Shown: positions 31,838 to 42,076 of the stretch, piece after piece
How the letters are laid out: each line of letters opens with the position of its first letter
Numbering within the stretch: position 1 is the first letter of the stretch
Assembly: GCF_024753205.1 (NCBI RefSeq)
Contig: NZ_JANUGZ010000001.1
Span: 806,001 to 870,000 of the forward strand
DNA length: 64,000 nt
From: Massilia aurea
Lineage (GTDB): Bacteria; Pseudomonadota; Gammaproteobacteria; Burkholderiales; Burkholderiaceae_D
Direction of reading: 5' to 3'
The notes under the pieces: generated by a model
What the model saw: only the letters and a program-made list of their open reading frames with translations
Database searches by the model: none
What the model was told of the DNA's origin: nothing
Program-made: the position numbers and the translations under genes

Positions 31838-32416
31838 TTAAATCGGGCCCGCTTTTTCCTTGATCAGGGGCCAGGCGCGGCGCAGGTAGTAGAACATCGA
31901 CCACACGGTCAGCACGCCCGCGACCCACAGCAAATACTCGCCCCAGAACTGGAAATCGATGCCGAACAGCGTGTCATGAAGCAGCAGCATCGGGATCGCC
32001 GTCATCTGGGCGGCGGTCTTGATCTTGCCGATCGAGCTGACCGCGACCGAGCGCGTCGCGCCGATCTGAGCCATCCATTCGCGCAGCGCCGAGATTGTGA
32101 TTTCGCGGCCAATGATGATGCCGGCGATGATCGCGTCGACGCGGTCGAGCTGGACCAGCACGAGCAGCGCCACGGCCACCATCAGCTTGTCGGCGACCGG
32201 GTCGAGGAAGGCGCCGAAGGCCGAGGTTTCGTTCCAGCGGCGCGCCAGGAAACCGTCGAACCAGTCGGTGATGGCGGCCACGATGAAGACGGACGTGGCG
32301 GCCAGATTACGGTCCGTCATGCTCATCCAGTCAGAAGGAAGATAGAACAATCCGACCACCAGCGGAATCAGGGCGACACGTAACCAGGTCAGGAGAATCG
32401 GGATATTTAAAGGCAT
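31838..32416 (-). CDS. pgsA: CDP-diacylglycerol-glycerol-3-phosphate 3-phosphatidyltransferase
   Basis: A 192-residue integral membrane enzyme making phosphatidylglycerol phosphate from CDP-diacylglycerol and glycerol 3-phosphate. The CDP-alcohol phosphotransferase motif D-x-x-D-G-x-x-A-R-x8-G-x3-D-x3-D is complete (D-W-F-D-G-F-L-A-R-R ... G-A-F-L-D-P-V-A-D, about residues 51-77). Four or more hydrophobic helices surround it and the length is normal for PgsA. It follows uvrC and precedes the tRNA array, an order shared with enterobacteria. Confidence 0.96.
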   Translation of the reverse strand: MPLNIPILLTWLRVALIPLVVGLFYLPSDWMSMTDRNLAATSVFIVAAITDWFDGFLARRWNETSAFGAFLDPVADKLMVAVALLVLVQLDRVDAIIAGIIIGREITISALREWMAQIGATRSVAVSSIGKIKTAAQMTAIPMLLLHDTLFGIDFQFWGEYLLWVAGVLTVWSMFYYLRRAWPLIKEKAGPI

Positions 32417-32552
32417 GGGGGAGCTGATTACCGTGGAAAATGCTTGGCCGTAAGTCTACATGGCTAAGGGGGTTTGGGCCAGTTGACTCGTCGGTAATGT
32501 CGACGAACAGCGGACGCTGCGGTGCGTGCAAGCTCAACGGCTATGGGACGGT

Positions 32553-32599
32553 GCCGGTTGACACCGGCTACAGAGATTGGCGGCGCCGTGGGGCGCCGC
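32553..32599. other. Two hairpins downstream of uvrC
   Basis: GCCGGT-tgac-ACCGGC (32553-32568) and GCGGCGCC-gtgg-GGCGCCGC (32580-32599) lie in the 199-base gap between uvrC and pgsA. The second starts 17 bases after the uvrC stop. Neither is followed by a T-run, so they may stabilise or attenuate the transcript rather than end it. Nothing else was seen in the gap. Confidence 0.45.
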
Positions 32600-32615
32600 G
32601 GGTCTCTGCCAATCT

Positions 32616-34616
32616 TCAGTGCAATTGCCGGTAAATCTCTTCGGCCAAGGCGCTCGAAATGCCCTCGACCGTCATCAGGTCTTCGACACTGGCGTCGATG
32701 ACCCCGCGCAGGCCACCAAAGCGTGCCAGAAGGCGCTGGCGGCGTTTGGCGCCGATACCCTCGATCTCTTCCAGACGCGACGCCTGGCGGGTCTTGGCGC
32801 GCTTGGCGCGCATGCCGGTGATGGCGAAGCGGTGCGCCTCGTCGCGGATCAGGGCCACCAGCATCAGCGCTGCCGATTCCTTGCCCAGTTCCTGCGCCGG
32901 ACGGCCATCGGCGAAGATCAGGGTTTCCAGGCCCACGCGGCGCCCTTCCCCCTTGGCCACGCCGACGATCATCGACAGGTCCAGTCCCAGCTCGGTAAAC
33001 ACCTGGCGCGCCATCTCGACCTGGCCCTTGCCGCCGTCGACCAGCACGATGTCGGGCATCACGCCGGCGCCGGCCAGCACTTCCGCTGCTACCTTCTCGT
33101 AGCGGCGCATCAGCACTTGCCGCATGGCCGCGTAATCGTCGCCCGGCGTGATGCCGTTGATGTTGAAGCGGCGGTACTCGCCGTTCTGCATCGCGTGGTG
33201 GTGGAACACGACGCACGACGCCTGCGTCGCCTCGCCTGCCGTGTGGCTGATGTCGAAGCACTCGATCCTTAGTGAGTCGAGATCGTCGGTCTCCAGCCCC
33301 AGCGTGTCGGCCAGCGCGCGCGTGCGCAATTGCTGCGAGCCCTGCTCGGACAGCAGGCGCGCCAGCGCGATCTCGCCGCCCTTCTGCGCCATCTCGAGCC
33401 ACTGGCGGCGCTGGCCGCCCGGCTGCAGCACGAGGTTGATGCGATGGCCGCATTGCTCGCTGAGCGCCAGGATCAGCTCGGGCTGGTCGAACTCGACGTT
33501 CAGGATCAGCGTGCCCGGGATGAACTGGCCCGCGTAATGCTGAGCCAGGAACGCGCACAGCACCTCGACGTCGAGCGGGCATTCGCCCAGCGACTCGCCG
33601 ACATGGCTCGGGAAGTAGGCACGGTCGCCCAAATGCCGCCCGCCGCGCACCATCGCCAGATTGACGCAGGCGCGCCCGCCCTGCAGCACGACCGCGATGA
33701 CGTCGACATCCGCGTCGCCCACGGTTTCCATGCTTTGCGCATGCAGCACTTTCGACAGCGCCTGGATCTGGTTGCGCACGCCGGCCGCCTGCTCGAACTT
33801 CAGGTCCATCGCGTAGGTCTGCATCTTGTTCTGCAGGTCGGCCATGACTTCGCTCTGGCGCCCGCGCAGGAATCGCGCGGCGTTCTCGACGTCGAGCTTG
33901 TACTGCTCTGGCTCGATCAGCTTGACGCATGGCGCGCTGCAGCGGCCGATCTGGTGCAGCAGGCACGGCCGCGTGCGGTTGGCGTACACGCTGTCTTCGC
34001 AGGTGCGCAGCATGAACACGCGCTGCAGCAGCTGGATCGATTCCTTGGCCGCCCAGGCGCTTGGGAACGGGCCGAAGTACTGGTTGCGCTTGTCCAGCGC
34101 GCCGCGGTAATACGCCATGCGCGGCGCTTCACCGCCCGTGATCTTGATGTACGGGTACGACTTATCGTCGCGAAACAGGATGTTGTAGCGCGGCTTGAGC
34201 GACTTGATCAGGTTGTTTTCGAGGATCAGCGCTTCGGCTTCGCTGCTGACGATCGTCGTTTCCAGGCGCGCGATCTGCGACACCATCATCGCGATGCGTG
34301 GGCTCGACAGATTCTTCTGGAAATAGCTCGAGACGCGGTTCTTCAGATTGCGCGCCTTGCCGACGTACAGCACATTCTCGGCTGCGTCGAAGTAGCGGTA
34401 TACACCAGGCAGGCCCGGCAGGCGATTGACGGTCGCGAGCACTTGCGCGCGTACGTCGGGCTCGACCTTGGGGCTCAGTTCGCGGTTGGCCTCGGCACGC
34501 GACTGATCACGCGCCTCCGCCAGGCGTTCGCGCCCCAGGCGCGCCGTCAGTTCGGGCGTGAGTTCGACACCGCTGTCGGTGGGCGTGGTGGGTACGACGG
34601 GCTTTGCTTCGGACAT
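32616..34616 (-). CDS. uvrC: Excinuclease ABC subunit C
   Basis: A 666-residue endonuclease making both cuts in nucleotide excision repair with UvrA and UvrB. The GIY-YIG domain is at about 65-145 (G-V-Y-R-Y-F ... [13 protein letters not shown]). The cysteine-bearing T-C-E-D ... P-C-L ... R-C-S-A-P-C segment, UVR motif, RNase H-like endonuclease core (D-I-S-H-T-A-G-E ... V-D-G-G-K-G-Q) and C-terminal HhH pair ([16 protein letters not shown]) follow. The first 55 residues are a non-conserved extension, so a later start is possible. It lies 18 bases after acpS. Confidence 0.95.
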   Translation of the reverse strand: MSEAKPVVPTTPTDSGVELTPELTARLGRERLAEARDQSRAEANRELSPKVEPDVRAQVLATVNRLPGLPGVYRYFDAAENVLYVGKARNLKNRVSSYFQKNLSSPRIAMMVSQIARLETTIVSSEAEALILENNLIKSLKPRYNILFRDDKSYPYIKITGGEAPRMAYYRGALDKRNQYFGPFPSAWAAKESIQLLQRVFMLRTCEDSVYANRTRPCLLHQIGRCSAPCVKLIEPEQYKLDVENAARFLRGRQSEVMADLQNKMQTYAMDLKFEQAAGVRNQIQALSKVLHAQSMETVGDADVDVIAVVLQGGRACVNLAMVRGGRHLGDRAYFPSHVGESLGECPLDVEVLCAFLAQHYAGQFIPGTLILNVEFDQPELILALSEQCGHRINLVLQPGGQRRQWLEMAQKGGEIALARLLSEQGSQQLRTRALADTLGLETDDLDSLRIECFDISHTAGEATQASCVVFHHHAMQNGEYRRFNINGITPGDDYAAMRQVLMRRYEKVAAEVLAGAGVMPDIVLVDGGKGQVEMARQVFTELGLDLSMIVGVAKGEGRRVGLETLIFADGRPAQELGKESAALMLVALIRDEAHRFAITGMRAKRAKTRQASRLEEIEGIGAKRRQRLLARFGGLRGVIDASVEDLMTVEGISSALAEEIYRQLH

Positions 34617-34634
34617 GAATCTCTTGAAAAGGGG

Positions 34635-35039
34635 TCAGGCTGGCGCGGGGGCCTGGGTGACGATGACGAACGCGACGCCGTAATCGGCCTCGTCGCTGAT
34701 CGACACCTGGGCGCTGAGCCGGTTCTGTTGCATGAATTCTTCGAGCGCGCCGCTGCAGACGATCATCGGCTTGCCACTCGGGGCATTGAGCATCTGCATC
34801 GAGCGCCAGGTCATTGGCATGCGGATCCCGGTGCCGATGGCTTTCGAGAACGCTTCCTTGGCCGAAAAACGGGTGGCCAAAAAGCGCAGCCCGCGCACAG
34901 CGTTCTTGGCGCTGCGGGCGTGGTACTTGGCCAGCTCTTCCGGGCCCAGCACTTTTTCGGCAAAACGCGGGCCACTGCGCGCGAGCGCCGCTTCCACGCG
35001 CGAAATCTGGACGATGTCAGTGCCGATACCGTAGATCAT
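34635..35039 (-). CDS. acpS: Holo-[acyl-carrier-protein] synthase
   Basis: A 134-residue enzyme transferring 4'-phosphopantetheine from CoA to apo-ACP (substrate encoded at 46780-47019). Diagnostic motifs: G-I-G-T-D-I-V at the N-terminus with the metal-binding Asp, and [14 protein letters not shown] (here [10 protein letters not shown]) in the middle. Length is normal. The ATG overlaps the pdxJ stop by 4 bases, the usual pdxJ-acpS coupling. Confidence 0.96.
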   Translation of the reverse strand: MIYGIGTDIVQISRVEAALARSGPRFAEKVLGPEELAKYHARSAKNAVRGLRFLATRFSAKEAFSKAIGTGIRMPMTWRSMQMLNAPSGKPMIVCSGALEEFMQQNRLSAQVSISDEADYGVAFVIVTQAPAPA

Positions 35040-35818
35040 GCCGGCCCGGTCCCGCTCGTATAGGCCGTGCCCAGGCGCGCCGCGACCATGATCGCCTTCA
35101 TCTCGCGCACGGCGTTTTCAAAGCCCACAAACAAGGCGTGGCCAACGATGGCGTGACCGATGTTCAGCTCATGCAGGTCCTTGATGGCCGCGATCGGCTG
35201 GACGTTGGTGTAGTGCAGGCCGTGGCCGGCATTCACGCGCAGGCCGCGCTGGACGCCTTCGCGCGCACCCATGCGGATGCGCTCAAGCTCGTGCGCGACT
35301 TCGCCCGGCGTGGCCTCGGCGTAGCGGCCCGTGTGCAGCTCGATCACGGTGGCGCCGACGGCGGCGGCCGCCTCGATCTGGCGCGCGTCGGCATCGATGA
35401 ACAGCGAGACGCGGATGCCCTCGCCCTTCAACTGCTTCACGGCCGCCTCGACCTCGTTGTAATAACGCACGACATCGAGGCCACCTTCGGTCGTGACTTC
35501 TTCGCGCCGCTCCGGCACCAGGCACACGTCCTGCGGCTTGACGCGGCAGGCGAAATCGATCATCTCGCGCGTGACGGCCGCTTCCAGATTCATGCGGGTG
35601 GCCAGCAGCGGGCGCAGCGCGATCACGTCGGCGTCGCGGATGTGGCGGCGGTCTTCACGCAGGTGCAGCGTGATCAGGTCGGCGCCCGCCTGCTCGGCCA
35701 GCAGCGCGCCGCGCAGCGGGTCGGGATAGGTCGTGCCGCGCGCATTGCGCACGGTGGCGATGTGGTCGATGTTCACGCCCAGGTCGATCACCTGGCCAAC
35801 GGGTTGCAGGAAGCTCAT
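35036..35818 (-). CDS. pdxJ: Pyridoxine 5'-phosphate synthase
   Basis: A 260-residue TIM-barrel enzyme that condenses 1-deoxyxylulose 5-phosphate with 3-amino-2-oxopropyl phosphate in vitamin B6 synthesis. Signs: [33 protein letters not shown] and the E-L-H-T-G-R-Y-A segment, with [10 protein letters not shown] near the end. It lies between recO and acpS, an order conserved in proteobacteria. Confidence 0.97.
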   Translation of the reverse strand: MSFLQPVGQVIDLGVNIDHIATVRNARGTTYPDPLRGALLAEQAGADLITLHLREDRRHIRDADVIALRPLLATRMNLEAAVTREMIDFACRVKPQDVCLVPERREEVTTEGGLDVVRYYNEVEAAVKQLKGEGIRVSLFIDADARQIEAAAAVGATVIELHTGRYAEATPGEVAHELERIRMGAREGVQRGLRVNAGHGLHYTNVQPIAAIKDLHELNIGHAIVGHALFVGFENAVREMKAIMVAARLGTAYTSGTGPA

Positions 35819-35834
35819 GGTGTTTGCTCTTGTT

Positions 35835-36665
35835 TTACAGTTGCATCAAGTCGATCAGGATCTGGCGCGTATTGAGCGGCTGGCCGCCCAGGTGGTGCGC
35901 CAGCAGGAAGCGCATCAATTGCTTGCTCTGCGCCTGCGTGGCCGGGTCAGTATAGTCTTCGCGCTCCATGTCCAGCAGCGTCTTGCCCAGCACCACGGGC
36001 CAGACTTCGCCCGCACTGGCTTCACGGGCGCCGCGTTCGGGGTCGACCACATACATACCCTCGAGCGTCAGCTGGCTGCGCGTCACGGTACTGCGACTCA
36101 GGTCGGCAGCGACCCCAGTCTCCTTAAGTAAGGCCCGTTCGAATTTTCGCAAGACAATTTGCGCAGGTTCGCCGTGCGCCAACTGGTTCAAGGTCGAGAC
36201 ATAGTGGTCGAACAGGGCCGGATGGCGGTCGTCGCGCGCCAGCAGCTTGACGAGGAGTTCGTTGAGGTAGAAGCCGCACAACAGCGCCGTGCGCTCCAGC
36301 GGCAGCATGCCGCCGACCCATTCGGCGTCGATCAGCGTGCGCAGTTCGGACTTGCCGCTCCACGACACGGAGAGCGGCTGGAAGGTTTGCAGCACACCGC
36401 GCAGCTTCGAGAACGGGCGCTTGGCGCCCTTGGCCACGACACCCACGCGACCATGGTCGCGCGTGAACATGTCGATGATCAGGCTGGTTTCTTTGTAGGG
36501 ATAGCTGTGCAGCACGAAGCCGGGCTGGCCGATTACACGGCCGTCACGCGCCGAGGTCCTGGAAGATGCGTTGGTAGGTGCGCTGGCCGACGCGCGGGTC
36601 CGCTTGGCGGGCGGTGGCGCCGCCTGCTCGGGCGCGTCGTCGATCAGGTCATCGTGGCTCGGCAT
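35835..36665 (-). CDS. recO: DNA repair protein RecO
   Basis: A 276-residue recombination mediator working with RecF/RecR. The first ~40 residues are an Ala/Ser/Pro/Thr-rich extension not seen in most RecO proteins. The OB fold then begins [25 protein letters not shown], followed by the helical domain with [10 protein letters not shown] zinc-type cysteine set is not evident. A start inside the extension cannot be excluded. It lies 24 bases after era. Confidence 0.93.
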   Translation of the reverse strand: MPSHDDLIDDAPEQAAPPPAKRTRASASAPTNASSRTSARDGRVIGQPGFVLHSYPYKETSLIIDMFTRDHGRVGVVAKGAKRPFSKLRGVLQTFQPLSVSWSGKSELRTLIDAEWVGGMLPLERTALLCGFYLNELLVKLLARDDRHPALFDHYVSTLNQLAHGEPAQIVLRKFERALLKETGVAADLSRSTVTRSQLTLEGMYVVDPERGAREASAGEVWPVVLGKTLLDMEREDYTDPATQAQSKQLMRFLLAHHLGGQPLNTRQILIDLMQL

Positions 36666-36689
36666 GCTGTGTGGGCGCGCTCCGGGAAC

Positions 36690-37586
36690 TTACTCGTAAC
36701 CATAGGCGCGCAGGCCCATTTCATTGTCGGCCCAGCCCGATTTGACCTTGACCCAGATTTCCAGGTACACGGGACCGCCGAACAGCTTTTCCATGTCGAG
36801 GCGCGACTGCGTCGAAATTTCTTTCAGGCGCGCACCCTTGTTACCGATGATCATCGATTTATGGGTGTCGCGCTCGACCAGGATCGCGGCGAACACGCGG
36901 CGCAGATTGCCCTCTTGCAGGAACTGCTCGATCAGCACGGTACTGGTGTATGGCAATTCGTCGCCCGACAGGCGGAATACTTTTTCGCGGACGATCTCGG
37001 CAGCGAGGAACTTTTCGCTGCGGTCGGTGATGTCGTCCGGGCCGAACACGGGCGCATTCTGCGGCAGGTGGTTCTTGATCTCGTTTTCCAGCGCATCGGT
37101 CTGGAAGCGCAGCTTGGCCGAGACCGGCACGACGGCGGCAAATTCACGCATCGCCGCGATCTTTTGCGCGAACGGCATCAAGACGGCCTTGTCCTTGACG
37201 TGGTCGGACTTGTTCAGCACCAGGATCACCGGCACGTTCTTTGGCAACAGATTAAGGACCTGTTCATCCGCCGGACCGAACGTGCCGGCTTCGAGCAGAA
37301 ACAGCACGACGTCGGCCGAGATCAGCGTGTTCGAGACGGTCTTGTTGAGCGTCTTGTTCAGCGCATTGGCGTGCCGGGTCTGAAAGCCCGGCGTGTCGAC
37401 GTAGATGAACTGGGCGTCGTCGCGGGTCTGGATGCCGGTGATGCGGTGGCGGGTGGTCTGCGCCTTGCGCGACGTGATCGACACCTTGGCGCCGATCAGG
37501 ACGTTCATCAGCGTCGACTTGCCGACGTTTGGACGGCCAACGATGGCGATATAGCCGCAGCGGAAATTGTCGGGGATGGCGTTCAT
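36690..37586 (-). CDS. era: GTPase Era
   Basis: A 298-residue GTPase needed for 16S rRNA maturation and 30S assembly. G1 is [12 protein letters not shown]3 is D-T-P-G-F-Q, G4 is N-K-S-D, and the C-terminal KH domain contains G-N-K-G-x-x-L-K-E-I. The ATG at 37586 follows AGGAAGC and overlaps the rnc stop by 4 bases; the frame open to 37838 runs through rnc and is not used. Confidence 0.97.
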   Translation of the reverse strand: MNAIPDNFRCGYIAIVGRPNVGKSTLMNVLIGAKVSITSRKAQTTRHRITGIQTRDDAQFIYVDTPGFQTRHANALNKTLNKTVSNTLISADVVLFLLEAGTFGPADEQVLNLLPKNVPVILVLNKSDHVKDKAVLMPFAQKIAAMREFAAVVPVSAKLRFQTDALENEIKNHLPQNAPVFGPDDITDRSEKFLAAEIVREKVFRLSGDELPYTSTVLIEQFLQEGNLRRVFAAILVERDTHKSMIIGNKGARLKEISTQSRLDMEKLFGGPVYLEIWVKVKSGWADNEMGLRAYGYE

Positions 37587-38401
37587 ACTTTTTTGCTTCC
37601 TGGTTGTTCTGGCTTTGCCGCAGCCGGCGCCAAGGATTGGTCTGGGGCGCCGCCCTGATTGGTGGCGATGCCGGCCAGCTTGAGCTGGGCCGTGCGCGGC
37701 TTGGCCTTGCGGCTCACAGGCGACTTGGCCAGCGCCTTCTGAGCGGCGCCCAGTGCCAGGCTGGCCGCAGCCTGCTCGGCAGCGCGGCGGCTGCCACCGC
37801 GCCCGAACACTTGCACACTTAATTTGGGCACCAGGCATTCGACTTCGAATTCCTGGCTGTGCGCGGCGCCGTGCGTGGCCACCACATTATACGTCGGCAG
37901 CGCGATCCGCTTGGCCTGCAGGAATTCCTGCAGCAGCGTCTTGGCATCCTTGCCCAGCGTGCCGGGGTCGACCGTATCCAAAAGCGGAATATAGAAGGCG
38001 CGGATGACGTCGCGCGCGCTGTCGAAGTCGGCATCGAGGAAGATCGCGCCCAGCAGTGCTTCGAGCGTATCGGCCAGGATCGAGGGGCGACGAAAGCCTC
38101 CCGATTTCAGTTCACCCTCACCCAGGCGCAGGAACTGCGACAGGTCGAGCTTCTGGGCGATTTCGAACAGCGCCTGCTGCTTGACGAGATTGGCGCGCAG
38201 ACGCGACAGGTCGCCCTCGTCGAGGCCACGATAGCGTTCGTACAGGATCGAGGCGACGACGCAGTTTAGGATCGAGTCGCCCAGAAATTCGAGGCGCTCG
38301 TTATGCAGCGCGCTATGGCTACGGTGGGTCAGGGCTTGCTGAAGCAGCCCGGCATCCCGGAATGTATAGCCCAAGCGCGTCTGCAATAACTGATGATTCA
38401 T
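37583..38401 (-). CDS. rnc: Ribonuclease III
   Basis: A 272-residue double-strand RNase that processes rRNA. The signature [12 protein letters not shown] is at about 31-42; the second acidic site is [10 protein letters not shown] dsRNA-binding domain follows (about 150-220). The remaining ~50 residues are an Ala/Lys/Pro-rich tail absent from compact RNase III. The start at 38401 ([12 protein letters not shown]) fits the family; the upstream ATG at 38452 adds a non-conserved 17 residues. It is coupled to era. Confidence 0.95.
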   Translation of the reverse strand: MNHQLLQTRLGYTFRDAGLLQQALTHRSHSALHNERLEFLGDSILNCVVASILYERYRGLDEGDLSRLRANLVKQQALFEIAQKLDLSQFLRLGEGELKSGGFRRPSILADTLEALLGAIFLDADFDSARDVIRAFYIPLLDTVDPGTLGKDAKTLLQEFLQAKRIALPTYNVVATHGAAHSQEFEVECLVPKLSVQVFGRGGSRRAAEQAAASLALGAAQKALAKSPVSRKAKPRTAQLKLAGIATNQGGAPDQSLAPAAAKPEQPGSKKV

Positions 38402-38469
38402 TGTCGGTGTCGTGTGCGTGGCCGGCGCCAGGCGCCCTGCCACGAAGTCCATATGGCGTGAAAGTACGG

Positions 38470-38856
38470 TTACGGTGCGGCGGTGCTGGCCTCGGCGACG
38501 ATGCCGCTCGGGTCCGTGGTGCCGGAAAAATCGATGAGGATGCTGACGTTGCCGGCCAGGGGCAGGCGTTTTTCGTAGGCGAAGCTGATCTCGAGGTCGC
38601 CATCGTCGCGTGTGAAGACCAGGTCGGCCCCGCGGATGGCTTCGACATCGTTGACGCTGGTATTGCGGTCAAACGCCGCCTGCATGGCGCGCACCGTACC
38701 GCCTTCGGCCTTGGTCTTGACGATCGCAGTCTTGATCGCGTTGTACTCGATATAGGCCGGAATCATGCGCATCGCAAAGACCAGCACGAGGCCGATCACG
38801 GCAAGGGCCACGATCAGGCCGGTCAAGGTGACGCCCTGCTGTTTGCTCCGGACCAT
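38470..38856 (-). CDS. DUF4845 family membrane-anchored protein
   Basis: A 128-residue protein with one N-terminal transmembrane helix ([20 protein letters not shown]) resembling a pilin-like anchor, then a periplasmic domain. The ATG at 38856 is preceded by AGAGGTGCGT; the open frame to 38901 is less likely. DUF4845 genes lie between lepB and rnc in many beta- and gammaproteobacteria, exactly as here. Function unknown. Confidence 0.85.
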   Translation of the reverse strand: MVRSKQQGVTLTGLIVALAVIGLVLVFAMRMIPAYIEYNAIKTAIVKTKAEGGTVRAMQAAFDRNTSVNDVEAIRGADLVFTRDDGDLEISFAYEKRLPLAGNVSILIDFSGTTDPSGIVAEASTAAP

Positions 38857-38866
38857 ACGCACCTCT

Positions 38867-39796
38867 TTAATGAATGCCGCCAACGCGCTTGAAGTTGCCA
38901 AAGTTCATCCAGACGACGAATGCCTTGCCCACGATATTACGGTCTGGCACGAAGCCCCAGTAGCGGCTGTCGGCGCTGTTGTCGCGGTTATCGCCCATCA
39001 TGAAATACTGCCCGGCCGGCACGACGCAAGTGAATTTGTCTTCCGTATAGTCGCAGGCTTCGCGCAGCGGGAACTGCTCGACGCTGGGGAAGTCAAAGTT
39101 GCGACGATCGGCCGTGTTCAGGATGCGGTGTTGCGTGAAGCCGCCCGGACTCGGCAGTTTTTCTTCGAGCTGCTTGTGGTAGACCGGATGCTGGTCGTCC
39201 AGGTAATCGTTCAGCGGCGTGTACTCGACGGCCTTGCCATTGACGGTCAGGCGCTTGTCTTCGTAGGTGATGGTATCACCAGGCACGCCAACGACGCGCT
39301 TGATGTAATCCTGGCTCATGTCCTTCGGATATTTAAACACCATCACGTCGCCCCGCTGCGGGTCATTGATCTGGATAACTTTCTTGTTGATGATTGGCAG
39401 GCGAATACCGTAGGTGTACTTGTTCACCAGGATGAAGTCGCCTACCAGCAGCGTCGGCACCATCGATGACGACGGAATCTTGAACGGCTCCCACAGGAAC
39501 GAACGCAGGATGAACACCATGGCAATCACCGGGAAGAAGCTGCCCGAATACTCGACCCATGTCGGCTGGCGCACGTGCGCCGCTTCGATCGCGGCGCGGT
39601 TGCCGTTGTGGTCGACCTTGATGCCCTCGGCCACCAGCTTGGCGTTGCGCGCATCGTACTCGCGCAGCGCGGCATCGGCTGCGCGTCGGCGCTGCTTTGC
39701 CAACACAAACCGGTCCAGGCACCAGATGATGCCCGTGATGACCATCAGCACGAACAGGATCAGGGCGAAATTGCTCAACACGGGTTGCAGGTTCAT
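38867..39796 (-). CDS. lepB: Signal peptidase I
   Basis: A 309-residue membrane protease removing signal peptides. Two N-terminal helices (about 7-27 and 84-100) precede the catalytic domain. Nucleophile S111 lies in I-P-S-S-S-M-V-P-T-L and general base K166 in D-Y-I-K-R-V-V-G-V-P-G-D; M-G-D-N-R-D-N-S-A-D-S-R is box E. The start shares one base with the lepA stop (TAATG), the normal lepA-lepB coupling. Confidence 0.97.
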   Translation of the reverse strand: MNLQPVLSNFALILFVLMVITGIIWCLDRFVLAKQRRRAADAALREYDARNAKLVAEGIKVDHNGNRAAIEAAHVRQPTWVEYSGSFFPVIAMVFILRSFLWEPFKIPSSSMVPTLLVGDFILVNKYTYGIRLPIINKKVIQINDPQRGDVMVFKYPKDMSQDYIKRVVGVPGDTITYEDKRLTVNGKAVEYTPLNDYLDDQHPVYHKQLEEKLPSPGGFTQHRILNTADRRNFDFPSVEQFPLREACDYTEDKFTCVVPAGQYFMMGDNRDNSADSRYWGFVPDRNIVGKAFVVWMNFGNFKRVGGIH

Positions 39797-41589
39797 TATT
39801 TGTCTTCCACCTGGAGGATCGCCAGGAACGCTTCTTGTGGAATCTCCACCGAACCGACCTGCTTCATGCGCTTCTTACCTGCCTTTTGTTTCTCGAGCAG
39901 TTTCTTTTTACGGGAAATGTCGCCGCCGTAGCACTTGGCCAGCACGTTTTTGCGCAGTGCCTTCACGTTTTCACGCGAAATGATCGTTGCGCCAATCGCC
40001 GCCTGGATCGCCACGTCGAACATCTGACGTGGAATCAGTTCGCGCATCTTCGCAGCCACCTGACGGCCACGGTACGGTGCGTTGGCACGGTGCACGATGA
40101 TCGCCAGCGCATCGACCTTCTCGCTGTTGATCAGCATATCGACCTTGACGACGTCGGCAGCGCGGTTTTCCTTGAACTCGTAATCCATCGACGCGTAACC
40201 GCGCGAGGTGGACTTCAGGCGATCGAAGAAGTCCAGTACGATCTCGGCCATCGGAATTTCGTAGTGCAGTTTCACTTGGCGACCGTGGTAGGCCATGTCC
40301 ATCTGGATGCCGCGCTTGCCGTTACACAGCGTCATAACGGCGCCCACGTATTCTTGCGGCATGTACAGATTGACGTCGACGATCGGCTCGCGCACTTCGT
40401 TGATTTTTGACGGTTCCGGCATCTTCGATGGATTGTCGACGCGGATCATGGTGCCGTCGCGCATTTCGACTTCGTACACCACGGTCGGGGCCGTCGTGAT
40501 CAGGTCCATGTCGAATTCGCGCTCAAGGCGCTCCTGCACGATTTCCATGTGCAAGAGGCCCAGGAAGCCGCAGCGGAAGCCGAAGCCCAGCGCCTGCGAG
40601 ACTTCGGGCTCGTACATCAGGGCCGCATCGTTCAGCTTGAGCTTTTCCAGCGAATCGCGCAGCGCGTCGTACTGGTTGGCCTCGACCGGGAACAGGCCGG
40701 CGAACACTTGCGGCTGGACTTCCTTGAAGCCCGGCAGCGGTTCGGCGGCCGGCTTGTTGGCCAGGGTCACCGTATCGCCGACCTTCGCGGCGGTCAGTTC
40801 CTTGATGCCGGCGATGATGAAGCCCACCTGGCCGGCCGACAGCGACGGCAGCGAGACCGAACGCGGCGTGAACACGCCGATGCTTTCGACCAGGTTCACC
40901 GAACCGGTCGCCATCAGGAGGATCTTGTCTTTCGGGCGCAGTGTGCCGTTGATCACGCGCACCAGCATCACGACGCCGACGTACGGGTCGTACCACGAGT
41001 CGACGATCAGCGCCTGCAGCGGCGCATCGGCGTCACCTTTCGGTGGTGGCACGCGGGCGATCAGCGTTTCCAGCACGTCTTCGATGCCCAGGCCCGTCTT
41101 GGCCGAGCACATCGTCGCGTCGCTGGCGTCGATGCCGATAACGTCTTCGATTTCCTTGCGCGCATTGTCCGGGTCGGCGTGCGGCAAGTCGATCTTGTTC
41201 AGGATCGGCACCACTTCGACACCCAGGTCGAGCGCGGTGTAGCAGTTGGCGACCGTCTGCGCTTCCACGCCCTGCGATGCGTCGACGACCAGCAGCGCGC
41301 CTTCGCAGGCGGACAGCGAGCGGCTCACTTCGTACGAGAAATCGACGTGACCCGGGGTGTCGATCAGATTCAGGTTATAGACCTGGCCATCGCGCGCCTT
41401 GTAATGCAGGGCCGCGGTCTGGGCCTTGATGGTGATGCCGCGCTCGCGTTCCAGGTCCATCGAATCGAGCACCTGGGCATCCATTTCACGGTCCGACAAG
41501 CCGCCGCACAGCTGAATGATGCGGTCAGCCAGGGTCGATTTACCGTGGTCGATGTGGGCGATGATGGAGAAGTTACGTATGTTGTTCAT
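39796..41589 (-). CDS. lepA: Elongation factor 4
   Basis: A 597-residue ribosome-associated GTPase affecting translation and initiation under stress. Motifs: [13 protein letters not shown] (G1), D-T-P-G-H-V-D-F (G3), N-K-I-D-L-P (G4), EF-G-like domains, and the LepA-specific C-terminal domain with N-K-R-A-D/A-type positions (E-N-R-A-A-D-V-V-K). Length is exactly typical. A 181-base gap separates it from the glutaredoxin-like gene upstream. Confidence 0.98.
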   Translation of the reverse strand: MNNIRNFSIIAHIDHGKSTLADRIIQLCGGLSDREMDAQVLDSMDLERERGITIKAQTAALHYKARDGQVYNLNLIDTPGHVDFSYEVSRSLSACEGALLVVDASQGVEAQTVANCYTALDLGVEVVPILNKIDLPHADPDNARKEIEDVIGIDASDATMCSAKTGLGIEDVLETLIARVPPPKGDADAPLQALIVDSWYDPYVGVVMLVRVINGTLRPKDKILLMATGSVNLVESIGVFTPRSVSLPSLSAGQVGFIIAGIKELTAAKVGDTVTLANKPAAEPLPGFKEVQPQVFAGLFPVEANQYDALRDSLEKLKLNDAALMYEPEVSQALGFGFRCGFLGLLHMEIVQERLEREFDMDLITTAPTVVYEVEMRDGTMIRVDNPSKMPEPSKINEVREPIVDVNLYMPQEYVGAVMTLCNGKRGIQMDMAYHGRQVKLHYEIPMAEIVLDFFDRLKSTSRGYASMDYEFKENRAADVVKVDMLINSEKVDALAIIVHRANAPYRGRQVAAKMRELIPRQMFDVAIQAAIGATIISRENVKALRKNVLAKCYGGDISRKKKLLEKQKAGKKRMKQVGSVEIPQEAFLAILQVEDK

Positions 41590-41669
41590 TAACAGAGCTC
41601 AAAACCAAATAGACCGCGAATGCGGCGGATACGACTGAATCAGGGTGCACGTGCCGCGCGCGGCAAACA

Positions 41670-41715
41670 GAAAAAGCGCCGCGCCGGGGCCGTGCCGGTC
41701 CCCAGGCGAGCGCCA
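41670..41715 (-). terminator. Possible terminator after the protease/glutaredoxin-like genes
   Basis: On the minus strand a GC-rich imperfect hairpin (inner GGGG/CCCC arms) is followed by GCTTTTTCTGTTT. It lies about 55-100 bases after the glutaredoxin-like stop and before lepA. The stem has mismatches, so this call is weak. Confidence 0.35.
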
Positions 41716-41770
41716 TGGCAAAGCAAACAATTCTGGGGAGGGCCGTCTTGAAACACGCCAACCCGGCATT

Positions 41771-42076
41771 TTACCGGATTTCGGGACGCCCAACGGGATT
41801 TCGGGCCTGCTCCTCGAGGTAGGCCAGCACCGCGGCGCGGTCGAGGAAGTAATGGCACAGCTCGGGCTGGTCGAGCGCGCCATACAGCACCGGCACCAGC
41901 TCGTCGAAGCGCGCCACCAGCGCGGGATCGGCATCGACGTCCAGCACGCTGATGGCGAACGGCTGCGCCGGGGTTTCCAGGGCCCGCAGCGCCACCAGCA
42001 TGTCATCGCACAGGTGGCAATATCCCCGCGCGTACAACGTGAACGGCACGGGCAGCGCGGCGGGCACTGCGCGCAT
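41771..42076 (-). CDS. Glutaredoxin-like family protein (DUF836)
   Basis: A 101-residue thioredoxin-fold protein. The N-terminus F-T-L-Y-A-R-G-Y-C-H-L-C-D-D-M carries the C-x-x-C redox motif of the DUF836/YbbN-like glutaredoxin group; V-P-V-L (in E-L-V-P-V-L-Y-G) gives the cis-Pro region. Its ATG shares bases with the stop of the serine protease gene (TGATG). Partner proteins are unknown; small redox proteins of this kind recur next to lepA in betaproteobacteria. Confidence 0.85.
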   Translation of the reverse strand: MRAVPAALPVPFTLYARGYCHLCDDMLVALRALETPAQPFAISVLDVDADPALVARFDELVPVLYGALDQPELCHYFLDRAAVLAYLEEQARNPVGRPEIR

